A stretch of 64,000 bases of DNA from the NCBI GenBank assembly GCA_001695595.3, contig MBPM02000013.1:496001-560000 (forward strand). The letters run 5' to 3'. Of this stretch, positions 1-11,187 are shown one piece after another. The DNA comes from Plasmopara viticola (taxonomy: Eukaryota; Oomycota; Peronosporomycetes; Peronosporales; Peronosporaceae). Numbering within the stretch: the stretch's first letter is position 1; the number at the start of each line of letters is the position of its first letter. The position numbers and the translations under genes are program-made. The notes beneath the pieces are model-generated. The model made no database searches. It worked only from the letters and a program-made list of their open reading frames with translations, and was not told where the DNA came from.

Positions 1-1190
1 CACTGCGGCAGATTTAAAAAATTGAAAAGTTATCACTTGCTGCACAAGCTCCGAAGTGGTAATTTTTGTATGATATTTCAAACCTAAAATGAGACCCGTG
101 GCGCCGGAAGTGTGGAATGGATCACTGCATATCACCCAATCCCAGTAACATCAAATGTCAACTTCAGCGCAACCGATCCGACGTGCGCCGAAAATACTGT
201 CGTCGAACAGACGACGAATTGTGCATTCACGACTGTCGCGTCGTAGAAGATGCGAAATAAATTTGCTAAGGATACTACACAGCACAAGCCGCCTTGAACT
301 TTTTTCTACCAGGATCAAACGCTTCTTCGCTCACGCCGTCTCATGGTCCACTGTCGTGTATCTCAAGCATCCTGTTGTCTCTCCGTAGCACCTTACCACT
401 TACGGAAGTCACAGTAATCTTTGCGTATTTAACGTTATTTAGTCTCGTGTACTCTACATGCTGTGGCTTCATTGCTGTAATGAGTATGTCTTAAGTTTAA
501 AGTTCGCTTGGGGACGCGCCAAATATAATATTCGAGTTTTTGGCACGTAAATCAGTTTCAGAACTCGATGCAGGAATTTACCGCATTAGTCGGTCTATCC
601 AAAAACCCTCTTTGTCTATGATATGTTTCACTGCTAATTGCTGCAAAAGCAGCTGGTCCAGACTTTCCTCTCCAGCCATGTTTAAGTTCATCGATACCAG
701 CGAAGAAGCCTTTACTTTGTCCTCTGCCGCGGCTCCGCCGCATGCTTATTGGTGAAAACCTTTTTGCTTACACTTGCTGCCTTGGTTGGAAGGTTCTGCC
801 ACCACCTTGAGGCTCCGACCTTCGTGTTGAGCATGCCCCGCCCTCATACGACCCAGACGAAATACCTTCTCACTCCTCGGTGCGGCTAAGACGGCAACGG
901 AATTTAACGGCAAAGTACGTATAATTAGCCATGGGCAAATCCGCGGATGACGAAAAATTTCTACTCTAGCACTCAACTTCATTCTTGACCTTCAATACCT
1001 TATACCTTCATAGTAACATAGCTCTTATTATCTTTTGTAGAATACTTTATTGGCTGCTCAAGTCGAGGAGGTCACATCAATTTATGTGGTATACAATTAT
1101 TGTGGCTAGGATGTTTAATGTCTATCGAACCTGCTTAAACAAACTTTTGCGCGATTGTTTGCGAAAAGGGAAAAGAGTTTGAGGTCGATT
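1..1190. other. Gene-poor stretch, nothing recognised
   Basis: Only short, compositionally random reading frames occur on either strand. I see no conserved motif, RNA gene, tandem repeat or transposon terminus. Confidence 0.5.
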
Positions 1191-1194
1191 TTGA

Positions 1195-2575
1195 CGAAAG
1201 GTCCGTTGAAGATAAAAAGATAAATTAGCCGAATGAGATTAAGCTGCAGCTCATTCAAGTAAAGAATGGCACTTCGTGGCTGACGGATGAAGTTGTGGCA
1301 ATGGTGTAGCTTGAACATAGATTGTTAATTTGAAGCTGCTGCAAGGTGAACGAGCGGAATTGGTGATGTTGGGATATTCGAAAACGCCGTACAGGTTGAA
1401 GGTTGAAAAGACTGGAATAGTCGTCAAAATTTATGGCCCAAACGCGGTGTTGGTCATTTCAATGTTATCTTATTTGCAAAGCGACCAAAAGTGGATATAC
1501 AAGACCTCACTCTTACAATCGCGGTGATTGTTAATGACTATACTAAATTTAAGGCAAGCGAAGGACTAATTGAGACTGCGTTCGTGGAGTGGGCTAGGAA
1601 GAGAAAGATCATCATTACTTGGTCTGGGTCAGCTCGACTGTAACACTTGGAAAGGAAGAACAATGTGCAATTTTATATTAATTGAGGCATATGACACTCC
1701 TTTGAAGACTATCGCAATTCTTCCCGGGCCGGCTTTTTTGTCGAAAATAGTGAATGAACGATATTCTGCTTGGAGTCATGTCATGGACATTTGGGAATTA
1801 ACAAATGGCAAGAGAGAATGATGTGTCTTTCGGGTACGTAAAGGCCGACTTTTACAAACTTAAGATAAGCAGGGCTATCGCTTAAACGGAAACAATTGTT
1901 ATATGACAACTTGTTTGTTGTAGGCAGAAGTGCGCGGGATATGTTCGACTGCCGTGTAGATGAAGTAGTCCTTAATTTGGAAATATTGCGAACATTGAAA
2001 GTGCGCAGAGTCTTTCGTCTGAAGAATTCGTAAGTCGTGGAGGCACCGTAATTTCCTGTCTTGTGAGCAAACATGCGGCGACGTAGGTAGCACAAATGAC
2101 TGGCTATACATCGTGCAAATTTGTTGATGGATAGATAGATAGATATCTAAGAGCTGTGATTTTTGCTCAATCATGGTGAGTGTTCGTCAGGATGGAAAGA
2201 CATTCTTTATTAGTGTATAGAAAGCGAAGATTGTGCCATATTTTGGCTTGAATTGCAGAAATTTGTTCAATGAGTCGGATTTTTTTACCAAGGTAATTAC
2301 GATGCGGTTGACAAAGAAATTTTAGCCGATGACACTTAAGTATCAATAGTGCGCGTTAGATTTGCTCAAGTAACGCGCGGGGCCAAACATTCCTTTGAGG
2401 ATCAGTTGGTTCCATCGCTTAAGAGCAAGCTGATAATTATTTTACCAGGTCATCGGGTTAAGGTAGTTTTTGTTGGTGTACCTACATTTAACTTCGAAGT
2501 CAATGCACTGAATTTCAAAAGACGTGCAGGTTCGAGTTCGACAACAACTACGGGAAATTCGAAATTGTGATGATT
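1195..2575 (+). pseudogene. Possible decayed protein-coding relic, family unknown
   Basis: Several stretches on the plus strand read as plausible hydrophilic protein but are split by stops and frame changes: about 1,330-1,527, 1,530-1,637 (starting DYTKFKASEGL and including FVEWARKRKIII) and 2,349-2,570. No stretch carries a motif I recognise, and no complete start-to-stop model can be built. It may be an old gene or transposon protein, or coincidence in low-complexity DNA. A (GATA)n-like tract of about 16 bp lies at 2,130-2,145. Confidence 0.2.
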
Positions 2576-2619
2576 TGAAAGGAAACAATACATGAGTTGT
2601 GCTTTTACGGTGAGCCATG

Positions 2620-2880
2620 AGACTGCAATATATTCGAGTTAATCGCCGGGACTACCAATATCCATTTTGAGCTGATGCTTGCTATTCACAATAGTTTGCA
2701 TAAGCCTTATTGTGAACGCGGTGCTCAAACTGGTACAACTCACTGCTCAAGCTTTTGCAACTCGTTGATCATACTGTCGCAACACGTTGATGCTCAGACT
2801 GCTGTAATTTGTCGCAAAGGCACAACTGGTCTTTTCTTTTAGCCGCTGACTTGCGTTTGTGACCTCTTGCAATATTAAAC
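2620..2880 (-). pseudogene. Highly decayed inverted fragment of the coiled-coil array gene (second inverted copy)
   Basis: The reverse complement contains DKLQQSEHQRVATV and, after a stop and frame change, YQFEHRVHNK. These resemble the array modules HDEVQQSEQRI and SEQHRHDEV. The plus-strand sequence TGCTCAGACTGCTG near 2,800 is close to the reverse complement of the 33-bp module (TGCTCAGACCGCTG). Only the repeat part is detectable, and divergence is much greater than among the six direct copies. It lies in the same orientation as the inverted relic at 3,055-3,790 and would be the next unit after it. Confidence 0.35.
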
Positions 2881-3054
2881 GCTGAAAGTCAACGTCTTAG
2901 ATCAATCGGATTGCATCCACGCGACGATCTGAAGTACTGGATCCGCACTTTCCGCCGATAAACGCGAATGCAAGATACTGCAATGCACGTTTTACCGGAC
3001 GCACATGAAGGCGATAATTGTGCACTTTGTTAAAGCGTGTCGAAGCGACAAGAC

Positions 3055-3790
3055 CCCTTCTTTTGCGCGATCATGCGCGACCAATTCTTGTCACAATTAC
3101 TTGATTGCTGCTAGTCGATTTTCGTATGTGCCAGGGTGATAGATATATCAATAAAGCAGCTAGCTTGTCATATACTTTCGCAATAAGTTTCTCATGTTCG
3201 ATGAGTACTTTTTACGGATAGTCTCGGAGCGTATACATATATTATTTTGGAAAACTATAAGCTTACACTCAGTACGAGGATTGTATCATACACGGACCCA
3301 ACTCCTTTGCTTAGAAGACTTAATTAAAATCCACATGCTCACGACATAGAGAAAAGCAAGGGATTGTGGCGACAAATTTTAATGTCACGATGCCAACATC
3401 TTCGTTCATCAGCATGCTCAGAGCGCTGATTCCTTGCGTGACACTGCAGGGGTCAATGGAAAGAACACGGTGGGAAGAAGGTCGCCAAAACGAATAAACG
3501 GGAGATGCAAAATGAATTTTGGTACGCCTGGCAACACGTTTTCAAGACGTCCATTTATCTTCACGAATGCTCAGAAATGGTAGGCCTGGCGATTCTCTCA
3601 AACGTATTGAAGCATCAGCGTTAAACGCTCCTGCCCGAATGTTAGGGATTTGTGGATTGCTTTTTCTCTGCTCGAATACGAGTAGATGCAATTGATCGCG
3701 AATACGCTGCTTAGACTGCTGAACCTCGCCGCGGGGACGCTGGTGCGTTTGCTCAGATTGTCGAGTTTCATCGTGGACGAGCCGTTGAAG
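3055..3790 (-). pseudogene. Inverted, decayed copy of the array gene with its 3' flank
   Basis: Read on the minus strand, this is a degenerate version of the array unit. About 3,790-3,690 matches the coiled-coil modules, and about 3,690-3,400 matches the C-terminal region. On the plus strand the block from TCTTCGTTCATCAGCATGCT onward is the reverse complement of the segment encoding LSMLMNED. About 3,390-3,055 matches the 3' flank, including the shared CATATACTTTCGCA block and the conserved GTGAGCATATG after the stop. The N-terminal third is missing. Many substitutions and indels make it a pseudogene. It abuts direct copy 1 head to head, so the two form a long imperfect inverted repeat. Confidence 0.8.
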
Positions 3791-4714
3791 ACTCTAGTCG
3801 CAAAAAATGGTTACCGAGAAAATGTCGCGCAACTGGATATGGGACTTGCGGTTGCTCCGGATGTTGCGGCTGGAACACCGCTTAGCTTAGAAAACGCTTT
3901 CAGCGCCCACCTTGAAGAAGTGACAAGGTGTTACAATCACCAGAATAATCCATCCGTGGCGACAAGGGAGCTACTCGCTCAAGCTGCAATCCGCAAAGCT
4001 GCAATAATTTTGCAGCACTTAACGACGCTGTATCCCCACGTCATGGTACCACAAGACGTCATGGATGCAATACAATTGCTCATCCACAATGAGATTCAGC
4101 AATCAGAGCAGCGAATACACAGTGAGATCCAGCATCTCCGCGACGAGGTTCAGCGGTCTGAGCAGCATCTCCACGACGAGGTTCAGCGGTCTGAGCAGCG
4201 AATACACAGTGAGATCCAGCATCTCCGCGACGAGGTTCAGCGGTCTGAGCAGCATCTCCACGACGAAGTCCAGCGGTCTGAGCAGCATCGCCACGACGAA
4301 GTTCAGCAGTCCGAGCAGCGTATTCGCGACCAACTGCACCTACTCGTACTTGAGCAGGGGAACACCAATGCACATCTCCACAACATTCGGGCAGCGGCGT
4401 TCAACGCTAATATCTTTAGCACGTTTGAGACAATCAGCCAGGCTCACCGACTCCGACCATTCGTCAAGATGAATGAAGGTCTCGGAAACGCTTTGCCAGG
4501 CGTACCAGGTCCAGCTGTGCATCTTCCCATTGTCCAAATTGGCGACCCTGTTCCCGCCGCGTTCTTCCCATTGACACCTGCAGTGTTACGCGAATGGACT
4601 CATGGTCAAATCAGCGCTCTGAGCATGTTGATGAACGAGGATTTTGGTATCGAGAGGGGAGATGACATCGAACTTTGTCGCCACAAGGTGAAACGCTACC
4701 TGGTTTCTCCCTAA
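3686..4714 (+). CDS. Array copy 1: chimeric coiled-coil protein frame with a lost native start
   Basis: The open frame is 342 aa, but its first ~40 residues come from antisense reading of the inverted relic (positions 3,686-3,790). The region equivalent to the usual start (MAYRENVAQL) reads KNGYRENVAQL, because one base is missing in ATGGCATACC at 3,807. The first native-frame Met is MGLAVAPD, 11 codons further in. The rest matches the family: N-terminal helical domain; coiled coil with six 11-residue and two 7-residue modules; C-terminal domain ending KVKRYLVSP. An AATAAA lies at 4,823-4,828, about 110 bp after the stop, as in other units. It may be expressed from another promoter, may start internally, or may be a pseudogene. 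Confidence 0.5.
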   Translation: MQLIANTLLRLLNLAAGTLVRLLRLSSFIVDEPLKTLVAKNGYRENVAQLDMGLAVAPDVAAGTPLSLENAFSAHLEEVTRCYNHQNNPSVATRELLAQAAIRKAAIILQHLTTLYPHVMVPQDVMDAIQLLIHNEIQQSEQRIHSEIQHLRDEVQRSEQHLHDEVQRSEQRIHSEIQHLRDEVQRSEQHLHDEVQRSEQHRHDEVQQSEQRIRDQLHLLVLEQGNTNAHLHNIRAAAFNANIFSTFETISQAHRLRPFVKMNEGLGNALPGVPGPAVHLPIVQIGDPVPAAFFPLTPAVLREWTHGQISALSMLMNEDFGIERGDDIELCRHKVKRYLVSP

Positions 4715-4859
4715 GTCGTGAGCATATGAAGTAAAATTGAATTTCCTGAGCATAAAAGGTGTGTAGACGGAGAGAGCGAAAATGAATACAATTTTTGATC
4801 TGAGTGTAATCTTGTTGTTTCTAATAAACTTACTGTATGTATGTATTTGTACCAAGACT

Positions 4860-6299
4860 ATATTAAAAATTAATCACCGGACATGATAAACTTTAATGCG
4901 AAAGTATATGACGTGCTGGCTGCTCGTTGCGGTTTGCTGATTGGTATATCCAGCCATGTTACTATCGGCTTGCGGCAATCAAGAAAAATGTAACAAACTT
5001 GTCCGCGCATGATTGAGAAAATGAAAAGATCTTGTCGCGTCGAGGTAAGTCTTTCCGGCAGCGCTGGAATCTTGAGTAGCGCTTTGAGCTGTCAACATTA
5101 GGTTTTTACGTTGCCAAAGAGATCAGATATGAGACGAAGGTGCGTTCAGGCAACGAAGGTACAATCAACAGAGCACATGGTCTTTCAAAGGTATTGCCAC
5201 ATTTATGGACGAAGAAGCTAAGTAGAGCTTGCAAATCATGTCAAAGTGGATGAGACTTTCGACGGCAGTTGCCCCATTCTCGATAATTTGCTCGAATAGA
5301 TTTTCTTCGACTCTGCTTTGCTTCACAGGCACCAGGCTCAAACTATCTTAAAAACTTTACGTCTTGACTATCTTACGTCAATTTCTCAGCAAAACTCTTT
5401 CAGACTTTGCGAGATTTGAAATAGTATGTATTACACTGTTTGGTAGAAAGTAGTGCAGGAAAAAAAAAATCACTCTTGCAGTCTGTTGAGTCATTAACCT
5501 CGCGACGATTCAATTATATTTTCCTGATAAAAGTCGGTAAGCAGTCGGCCCAGATGCCAGCAGATGTAGTAACCCGCTCCATCGCTTGCTTCTAGAACTT
5601 CTGCTCTCTGTCATTTAATTAGTACCAAAACGAGATGTTGAATATTGAGTCCGATTCGATGTCGTTTCTTAAAGGACAACCTTCGTTTTAATGACTTTGA
5701 TCTGGTTTCGTTTACGAATGTATTTGCGCGCAATGGTCTTCAAAACATGCTAATAAAAATAATAATATAGAATCAAAAAGACTTTTGTCATCATTAGTGA
5801 ATTTTCTCACTCGTTTTATGAAATGACCCGTCACATACGACATTGCATTCGATTAAATCGTGGCTACGTCTTCTCACATAACACGTTTGAGACGATTCTT
5901 GTCGTCATCTAGCTCATTATAATTAGTTATGTAATCAAACTCTAAGGCATCGATAAGAAAATTTACGAGCAGATTGTGTTGAGCGTCTGCTTGGTGCAGT
6001 GATTGATGTCTCGATGCATTCAGTGAGTCTGAATTCCGTCTCTGTCAGTTATCTCGTCAAAAAAATAGTATTTCCAAATTAGTTCATGTTGAATGAAAGA
6101 ATATGACGGCACGTTTTAATCAGAAGGAGAATGTATTGATCCTTAGCGAAAATTAAACAATGTTGGATGGTTGCATTATAGCATTGTGCTGTTCTTAATT
6201 GATTAGAAGGAAAGTAACCATAGCTTAGAGACTAATCTAAAGACCATTTCTTGATTAACGACCAAAAGCTCTCGTGATCCGATTGCGAAGAAAGTTTCC
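4860..6299. repeat. Spacer 1 between array genes 1 and 2
   Basis: This non-coding spacer is conserved in sequence and order with spacers 2-5, and I see no gene in it. The last ~130 bp before the next start are almost identical in every unit and probably hold the promoter. CCATTTC about 55 bp upstream of the start resembles an oomycete initiator-like YCAWTTY site, a weak match. Confidence 0.75.
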
Positions 6300-7121
6300 A
6301 TGGCATACCGAGAAAATGTCGCGCAACTGGATATGGGACTTGCGGTTGCTCCGGATGTTGCAGCTGGAACACCGCTAAACTTAGAAAACGTTTTCAGCGC
6401 CCACCTTGAAGAAGTGACAAGGTTTTACAATCACCAGAATAATCCATCCGTGGCGACAAGGGAGCTACTCGCTCAAGCTGCAATCCGCAAAGCTGCAATA
6501 ATTCTGCAGCACTTAACGACGCTGTATCCCCACGTCATGGTACCACAAGACGTCATGGATGCAATACAATTGCTCATCCACAATGAGATTCAGCAATCAG
6601 AGCAGCGAATACACAGTGAGATCCAGCATCTCCGCGACGAGGTTCAGCGGTCTGAGCAGCATCTCCACGACGAAGTCCAGCGGTCTGAGCAGCATCTCTA
6701 CGACGGAGTCCAGCAGTCCGAGCAGCGTATTCGCGACCAACTGCACCTACTCGTACTTGAGCAGGGGAAAACCAGTGCACATCTTCACAACATTCGGGCA
6801 GCGGCGTTCAACGCTAATATCTTTAGCACGTTTGAGACAATCAGCCAGGCTCACCGACTCCGACCATTCGTCAAGATGAATGAAGGTCTCGGAAACGCTT
6901 TGCCAGGCGTACCAGGTCCAGCTGTGCATCTTCCCATTGTCCAAATTGGCGACCCTGTTCCCGCCGCGTTCTTCCCATTGACACCTGCAGTGTTACGCGA
7001 ATGGACTCATGGTCAAATCAGCGCTCTGAGCATGTTGATGAACGAGGATTTTGGTATCGAGAGGGGAGATGACATCGAACTTTGTCGCCACAAGGTGAAA
7101 CGCTACCTGGTTTCTCCCTAA
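6300..7121 (+). CDS. Array copy 2: intact coiled-coil protein, 273 aa, family unnamed
   Basis: This is a single-exon frame from ATG (MAYRENVAQL) to TAA. Residues 1-93 are a predicted helical N-terminal domain without a signal peptide, RXLR or LFLAK motif, so an intracellular location is likely. Residues 94-147 are a coiled coil with four 11-residue modules (HNEIQQSEQRI, RDEVQRSEQHL, HDEVQRSEQHL, YDGVQQSEQRI) and one 7-residue module (HSEIQHL). It is the shortest copy. Residues 160-273 form a C-terminal domain with NANIFSTFETI, a Pro-rich turn (LPGVPGPAVHLP), then PVPAAFFPLTPAVLREW and a final helix pair. From memory only, that end recalls proteins of fungi and oomycetes with a G-x-P-x-x-FP-x-T pattern and a SAP-like helix pair. 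Function is unknown; oligomerisation through the coiled coil is inference. Confidence 0.75.
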   Translation: MAYRENVAQLDMGLAVAPDVAAGTPLNLENVFSAHLEEVTRFYNHQNNPSVATRELLAQAAIRKAAIILQHLTTLYPHVMVPQDVMDAIQLLIHNEIQQSEQRIHSEIQHLRDEVQRSEQHLHDEVQRSEQHLYDGVQQSEQRIRDQLHLLVLEQGKTSAHLHNIRAAAFNANIFSTFETISQAHRLRPFVKMNEGLGNALPGVPGPAVHLPIVQIGDPVPAAFFPLTPAVLREWTHGQISALSMLMNEDFGIERGDDIELCRHKVKRYLVSP

Positions 7122-8702
7122 GTCGTGAGCATATGAAGTAAGATTGAATTTCCTGAGCATAAAAGGTGTGTAGACGGAGAGAGCGAAAATGAATACAATT
7201 TTTGATCTGAGTGTAATCTTGTTGTTTCTAATAAACTTACTGTATGTATGTGTTTGTACCAAGACTATATTAAAAATTAATCACCGGACATGATAAACTT
7301 TAATGCGAAAGTATATGACGTGTCGGCTGCTCGCGGTTTGCTGATTTATATATCCAGCCATGTTACTATCAGCTTGCGGCAATCAAGAAAAATGTGACAA
7401 GATGGTTCACGCATGATTGGGAAAATGAAGGGATCTTGTCGCGTCGAGGTGGGTCTTTCCGGCAGCGCTGGAATCTTGAGTAGCGCTTTGAGCTGTCAAC
7501 ATTAGGTTTTTACGTTGCCAAAGAGATCAGATATGAGACGAAGGTGCGTTCAGGCAACGAAGGTACAATCAACAGAGCACATGGTCTTTCAAAGGTATTG
7601 CCACATTTATGGACGAAGAAGCTAAGTAGAGCTTGCAAATCATGTCAAAGTGGATGAGACTTTCGACGGCAGTTGCCCCATTCTCGATAATTTGCTCGAA
7701 TAGATTTTCTTCGACTCTGCTTTGCTTCACAGGCACCAGGCTCAAACTATCTTAAAAATTTACTTCTTGACTATCTTACGTCAATTTCTCAGCAAAACTC
7801 TTTCAGACTTTGCGAGATTTGAAATAGTATGTATTACACTCTTTGGTAGAAAGTAGTGCAGGAAAAAAAAAATCACTCTTGCAGTCTGTTGAGTCATTAA
7901 CCTCGCGACGATTCAATTATTTTTCCTGATAAAAGTCGGTAAGCAGTCGGCCCAGATGCCAGCAGATGTAGTAACCCGCTCCATCGCTTGCTTCTAGAAC
8001 TTCTGCTCTCTGTCATTTAATTAGTACCAAAACGAGATGTTGAATATTGAGTCCGATTCGATGTCGTTTCTTAAAGGACAACCTTCGTTTTAATGACTTT
8101 GATCTGGTTTCGTTTACGAATGTATTTGCGCGCAATGGTCTTCAAAACATGCTAAAAAATTCAATATTACAGAATCGAAAAGACTTTTGTCATCATTAGT
8201 GAATTTTCTCACGCGTTTTATGAAATGACCCGTCACATACGACATTGCATTCGATTTAATCGTGGCTACGTCTTCTCACATAACACGTTTGAGACGATTC
8301 TTGTCGTCATCTAGCTCATAATAACTCAAGTTATGTAATCAAGTCTAAGGCATCGATAAGAAAATCTACAAGCAGATTGTGTTGAGCGTCTGCTTGGTGC
8401 AGTGATTGATGTCTCGATGCATTCAGTGAGTCTGAATTCCGTCTCTGTCAGTTATCTCGTCAAAAAAATAGTATTTCCAAATTAGTTCACGTTGAAGGAA
8501 AGAATATGACGGCACGTTTCTATCAGAAGGAGAATGTATTGATCCTTAGCGAAAATTAAACAATGTTGGATGGTTGCATTATAGCATTGTGCTGTTCTTC
8601 ATTGATTAGAAGAAAAGTAACCATAGCTTAGAGACTAATCTAAAGACCATTTCTTGATTAACGACCAAAAGCTCTCGTGATCCGATTGCGAAGAAAGTTT
8701 CC
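7122..8702. repeat. Spacer 2 between array genes 2 and 3
   Basis: It is colinear with the other spacers and holds no gene. It carries the variant AAAAAATTCAATATTACAG near 8,153, shared with spacer 4, whereas spacers 1, 3 and 5 carry an AATAATATA type there. Confidence 0.75.
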
Positions 8703-9615
8703 ATGGCATACCGAGAAAATGTCGCGCAACTGGATATGGGACTTGCGGTTGCTCCGGATGTTGCAGCTGAAACACCGCTTAACTTAGAAAACGTTTTCAA
8801 CGCCCACCTTGAAGAAGTGACAAGGTTTTACAATCACCAGAATAATCCATCCGTGGCGACAAGGGAGCTACTCGCTCAAGCTGCAATCCGCAAAGCTGCA
8901 ATAATTCTGCAGCACTTAACGACGCTGTATCCCCACGTCATGGTACCACAAGACGTCATGGATGCAATACAATTGCTCATCCACAATGAGATTCAGCAAT
9001 CAGAGCAGCGAATACACAGTGAGATCCAGCATCTCCGCGATGAGGTTCAGCGGTCTGAGCAGCATCTCACGACGAGGTTCAGCGGTCTGAGCAGCGAATA
9101 CACAGTGAGATCCAGCATCTCCGCGACGAGGTTCAGCGGTCTGAGCAGCATCTCCACGACGAAGTCCAGCGGACTGAGCAGCATCGCCACGACGAAGTTC
9201 AGCAGTCCGAGCAGCGTATTCGCGACCAACTGCACCTACTCGTACTTGAGCAGGGGAACACCAATGCACATCTCCACAACATTCGGGCAGCGGCGTTCAA
9301 CGCTAATATCTTTAGCACGTTTGAGACAATCAGCCAGGCTCACCGACTCCGACCATTCGTCAAGATGAATGAAGGTCTCGGAAACGCTTTGCCAGGCGTA
9401 CCAGGTCCGCTGTGCATCTTCCCATTGTCCAAATTGGCGACCCTGTTCCCGCCGCGTTCTTCCCATTGACACCTGCAGTGTTACGCGAATGGACTCATGG
9501 TCAAATCAGCGCTCTGAGCATGTTGATGAACGAGGATTTTGGTATCGAGAGGGGAGATGACATCGAACTTTGTCGCCACAAGGTGAAACGCTACCTGGTT
9601 TCTCCTAAGTCGTGA
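8703..9615 (+). pseudogene. Array copy 3: frameshifted coiled-coil gene
   Basis: The start (MAYRENVAQL) and N-terminal domain are intact. One-base deletions relative to the other copies then break the frame: near 9,069 in the coiled coil (CTCAC for CTCCAC), near 9,408 (GGTCCGC for GGTCCAGC), and at the stop (CTCCTAAG for CTCCCTAAG or CTCCTTAAG), so the native stop is skipped. After the first deletion the frame continues as a Ser/Thr-rich sequence (type TRFSGLSS) to a stop at 9,368, giving 221 aa. At the DNA level the repeat is that of copy 1 (six 11- and two 7-residue modules). All changes are one-base losses, so consensus error should be excluded. Confidence 0.8.
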
Positions 9616-11187
9616 GCATATGAAGTAAAATTGAATCTCCTGAGCATACAAGGTGTGTAGACGGAGAGAGCGAAAATGAATAGAATTTTTGATCTGAGTG
9701 TAATCTTGTTGTTTCTAATAAACTTACTGTATGTATGTATTTGTACCAAGACTATATTATAAATTATTCACCGGACATGATAAACTTTAATGCGAAAGTA
9801 TATGACTGGCTGCTCGTTGCGAATTGCTGATTGGTATATCCAGCCATGTTACTATCAGCTTGCGGCAATCAAGAAAAATGTGACAAGATGGTTCACGCAT
9901 GATTGGGAAAATGAAGGGATCTTGTCGCGTCGAGGTGGGTCTTCCCGGCAGCGCTGGAATCTTGAGTAGCGCTTTGAGCTGTCAACATTAGGTTTTTACG
10001 TTGCCAAAGAGATCAGATATGAGACGAAGGTGCGTTCAGGCAACGAAGGTACAATCAACAGAGCACATGGTCTTTCAAAGGTATTGCCACATTTATGGAC
10101 GAAGAAGCTAAGTAGAGCTTGCAAATCATGTCAAAGTGGATGAGACTTTCGACGGCAGTTGCCCCATTCTCGATAATTTGCTCGAATAGATTTTCTTCGA
10201 CTCTGCTTTGCTTCACAGGCACCAGGCTCAAACTATCTTAAAAAATTTACTTCTTGACTATCTTACGTCAATTTCTCAGCAAAACTCTTTCAGACTTTGC
10301 GAGATTTGAAATAGTATGTATTACACTCTTTGGTAGAAAGTAGTGCAGGAAAAAAAATCACTCTTGCAGTCTGTTGAGTCATTAACCTCGCGACGATTCA
10401 ATTACATTTTCCTGATAAAAGTCGGTAAGCAGTCGGCCCAGATGCCAGCAGATGTAGTAGCCCGCTCCATCGCTTGCTTCTAGAACTTCTGCTCTCTGTC
10501 ATTTAATTAGTACCAAAACGAGATGTTGAATATTGAGTCCGAGTCGATGTCGTTTCTTAAAGGACAACCTTCGTTTTAATGACTTTGATCTGGTTTCGTT
10601 TACGAATGTATTTGCGCGCAATGGTCTTCAAATCATTCTAAAAAAAATAATAATATAGAATCAAAAAGGCTTTTGTCATCATTAGTGAATTTTCTCACTC
10701 GTTTTATGAAATGACCCGTCACATACGACATTGCATTCGATTAAATCGTGGCTACGTCTTCTCACATAACACGTTTGAGACGATTCTTGTCGTCATCTAG
10801 CTCATTATAATTAGTTATGTAATCAAACTCTAAGGCATCGATAAGAAAATTTACGAGCAGATTGTGTTGAGCGTCTGCTTGGTGCAGTGATTGATGTCTC
10901 GATGCATTCAGTGAGTCTGAATTCCGTCTCTGTCAGTTATCTCGTCAAAAAAATAGTATTTCCAAATTAGTTCATGTTGAATGAAAGAATATGACGGCAC
11001 GTTTTAATCAGAAGGAGAATGTATTGATCCTTAGCGAAAATTAAACAATGTTGGATGGTTGCATTATAGCATTGTGCTGTTCTTAATTGATTAGAAGGAA
11101 AGTAACCATAGCTTAGAGACTAATCTAAAGACCATTTCTTGATTAACGACCAAAAGCTCTCGTGATCCGATTGCGAAGAAAGTTTCC
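9616..11187. repeat. Spacer 3 between array genes 3 and 4
   Basis: It is colinear with the other spacers and holds no gene. Its right half, and the first part of gene 4, are nearly identical to spacer 1 plus the first part of gene 2 (shared CCGCTAAACTT variant), which suggests a two-unit duplication or conversion tract. Confidence 0.75.

Noticed and set aside
4080..4373. 33-bp repeats with short interruptions as a CRISPR array
   Set aside because: The repeats are contiguous, in frame and encode a coiled coil; there are no unique spacers of constant length, and the context is eukaryotic.
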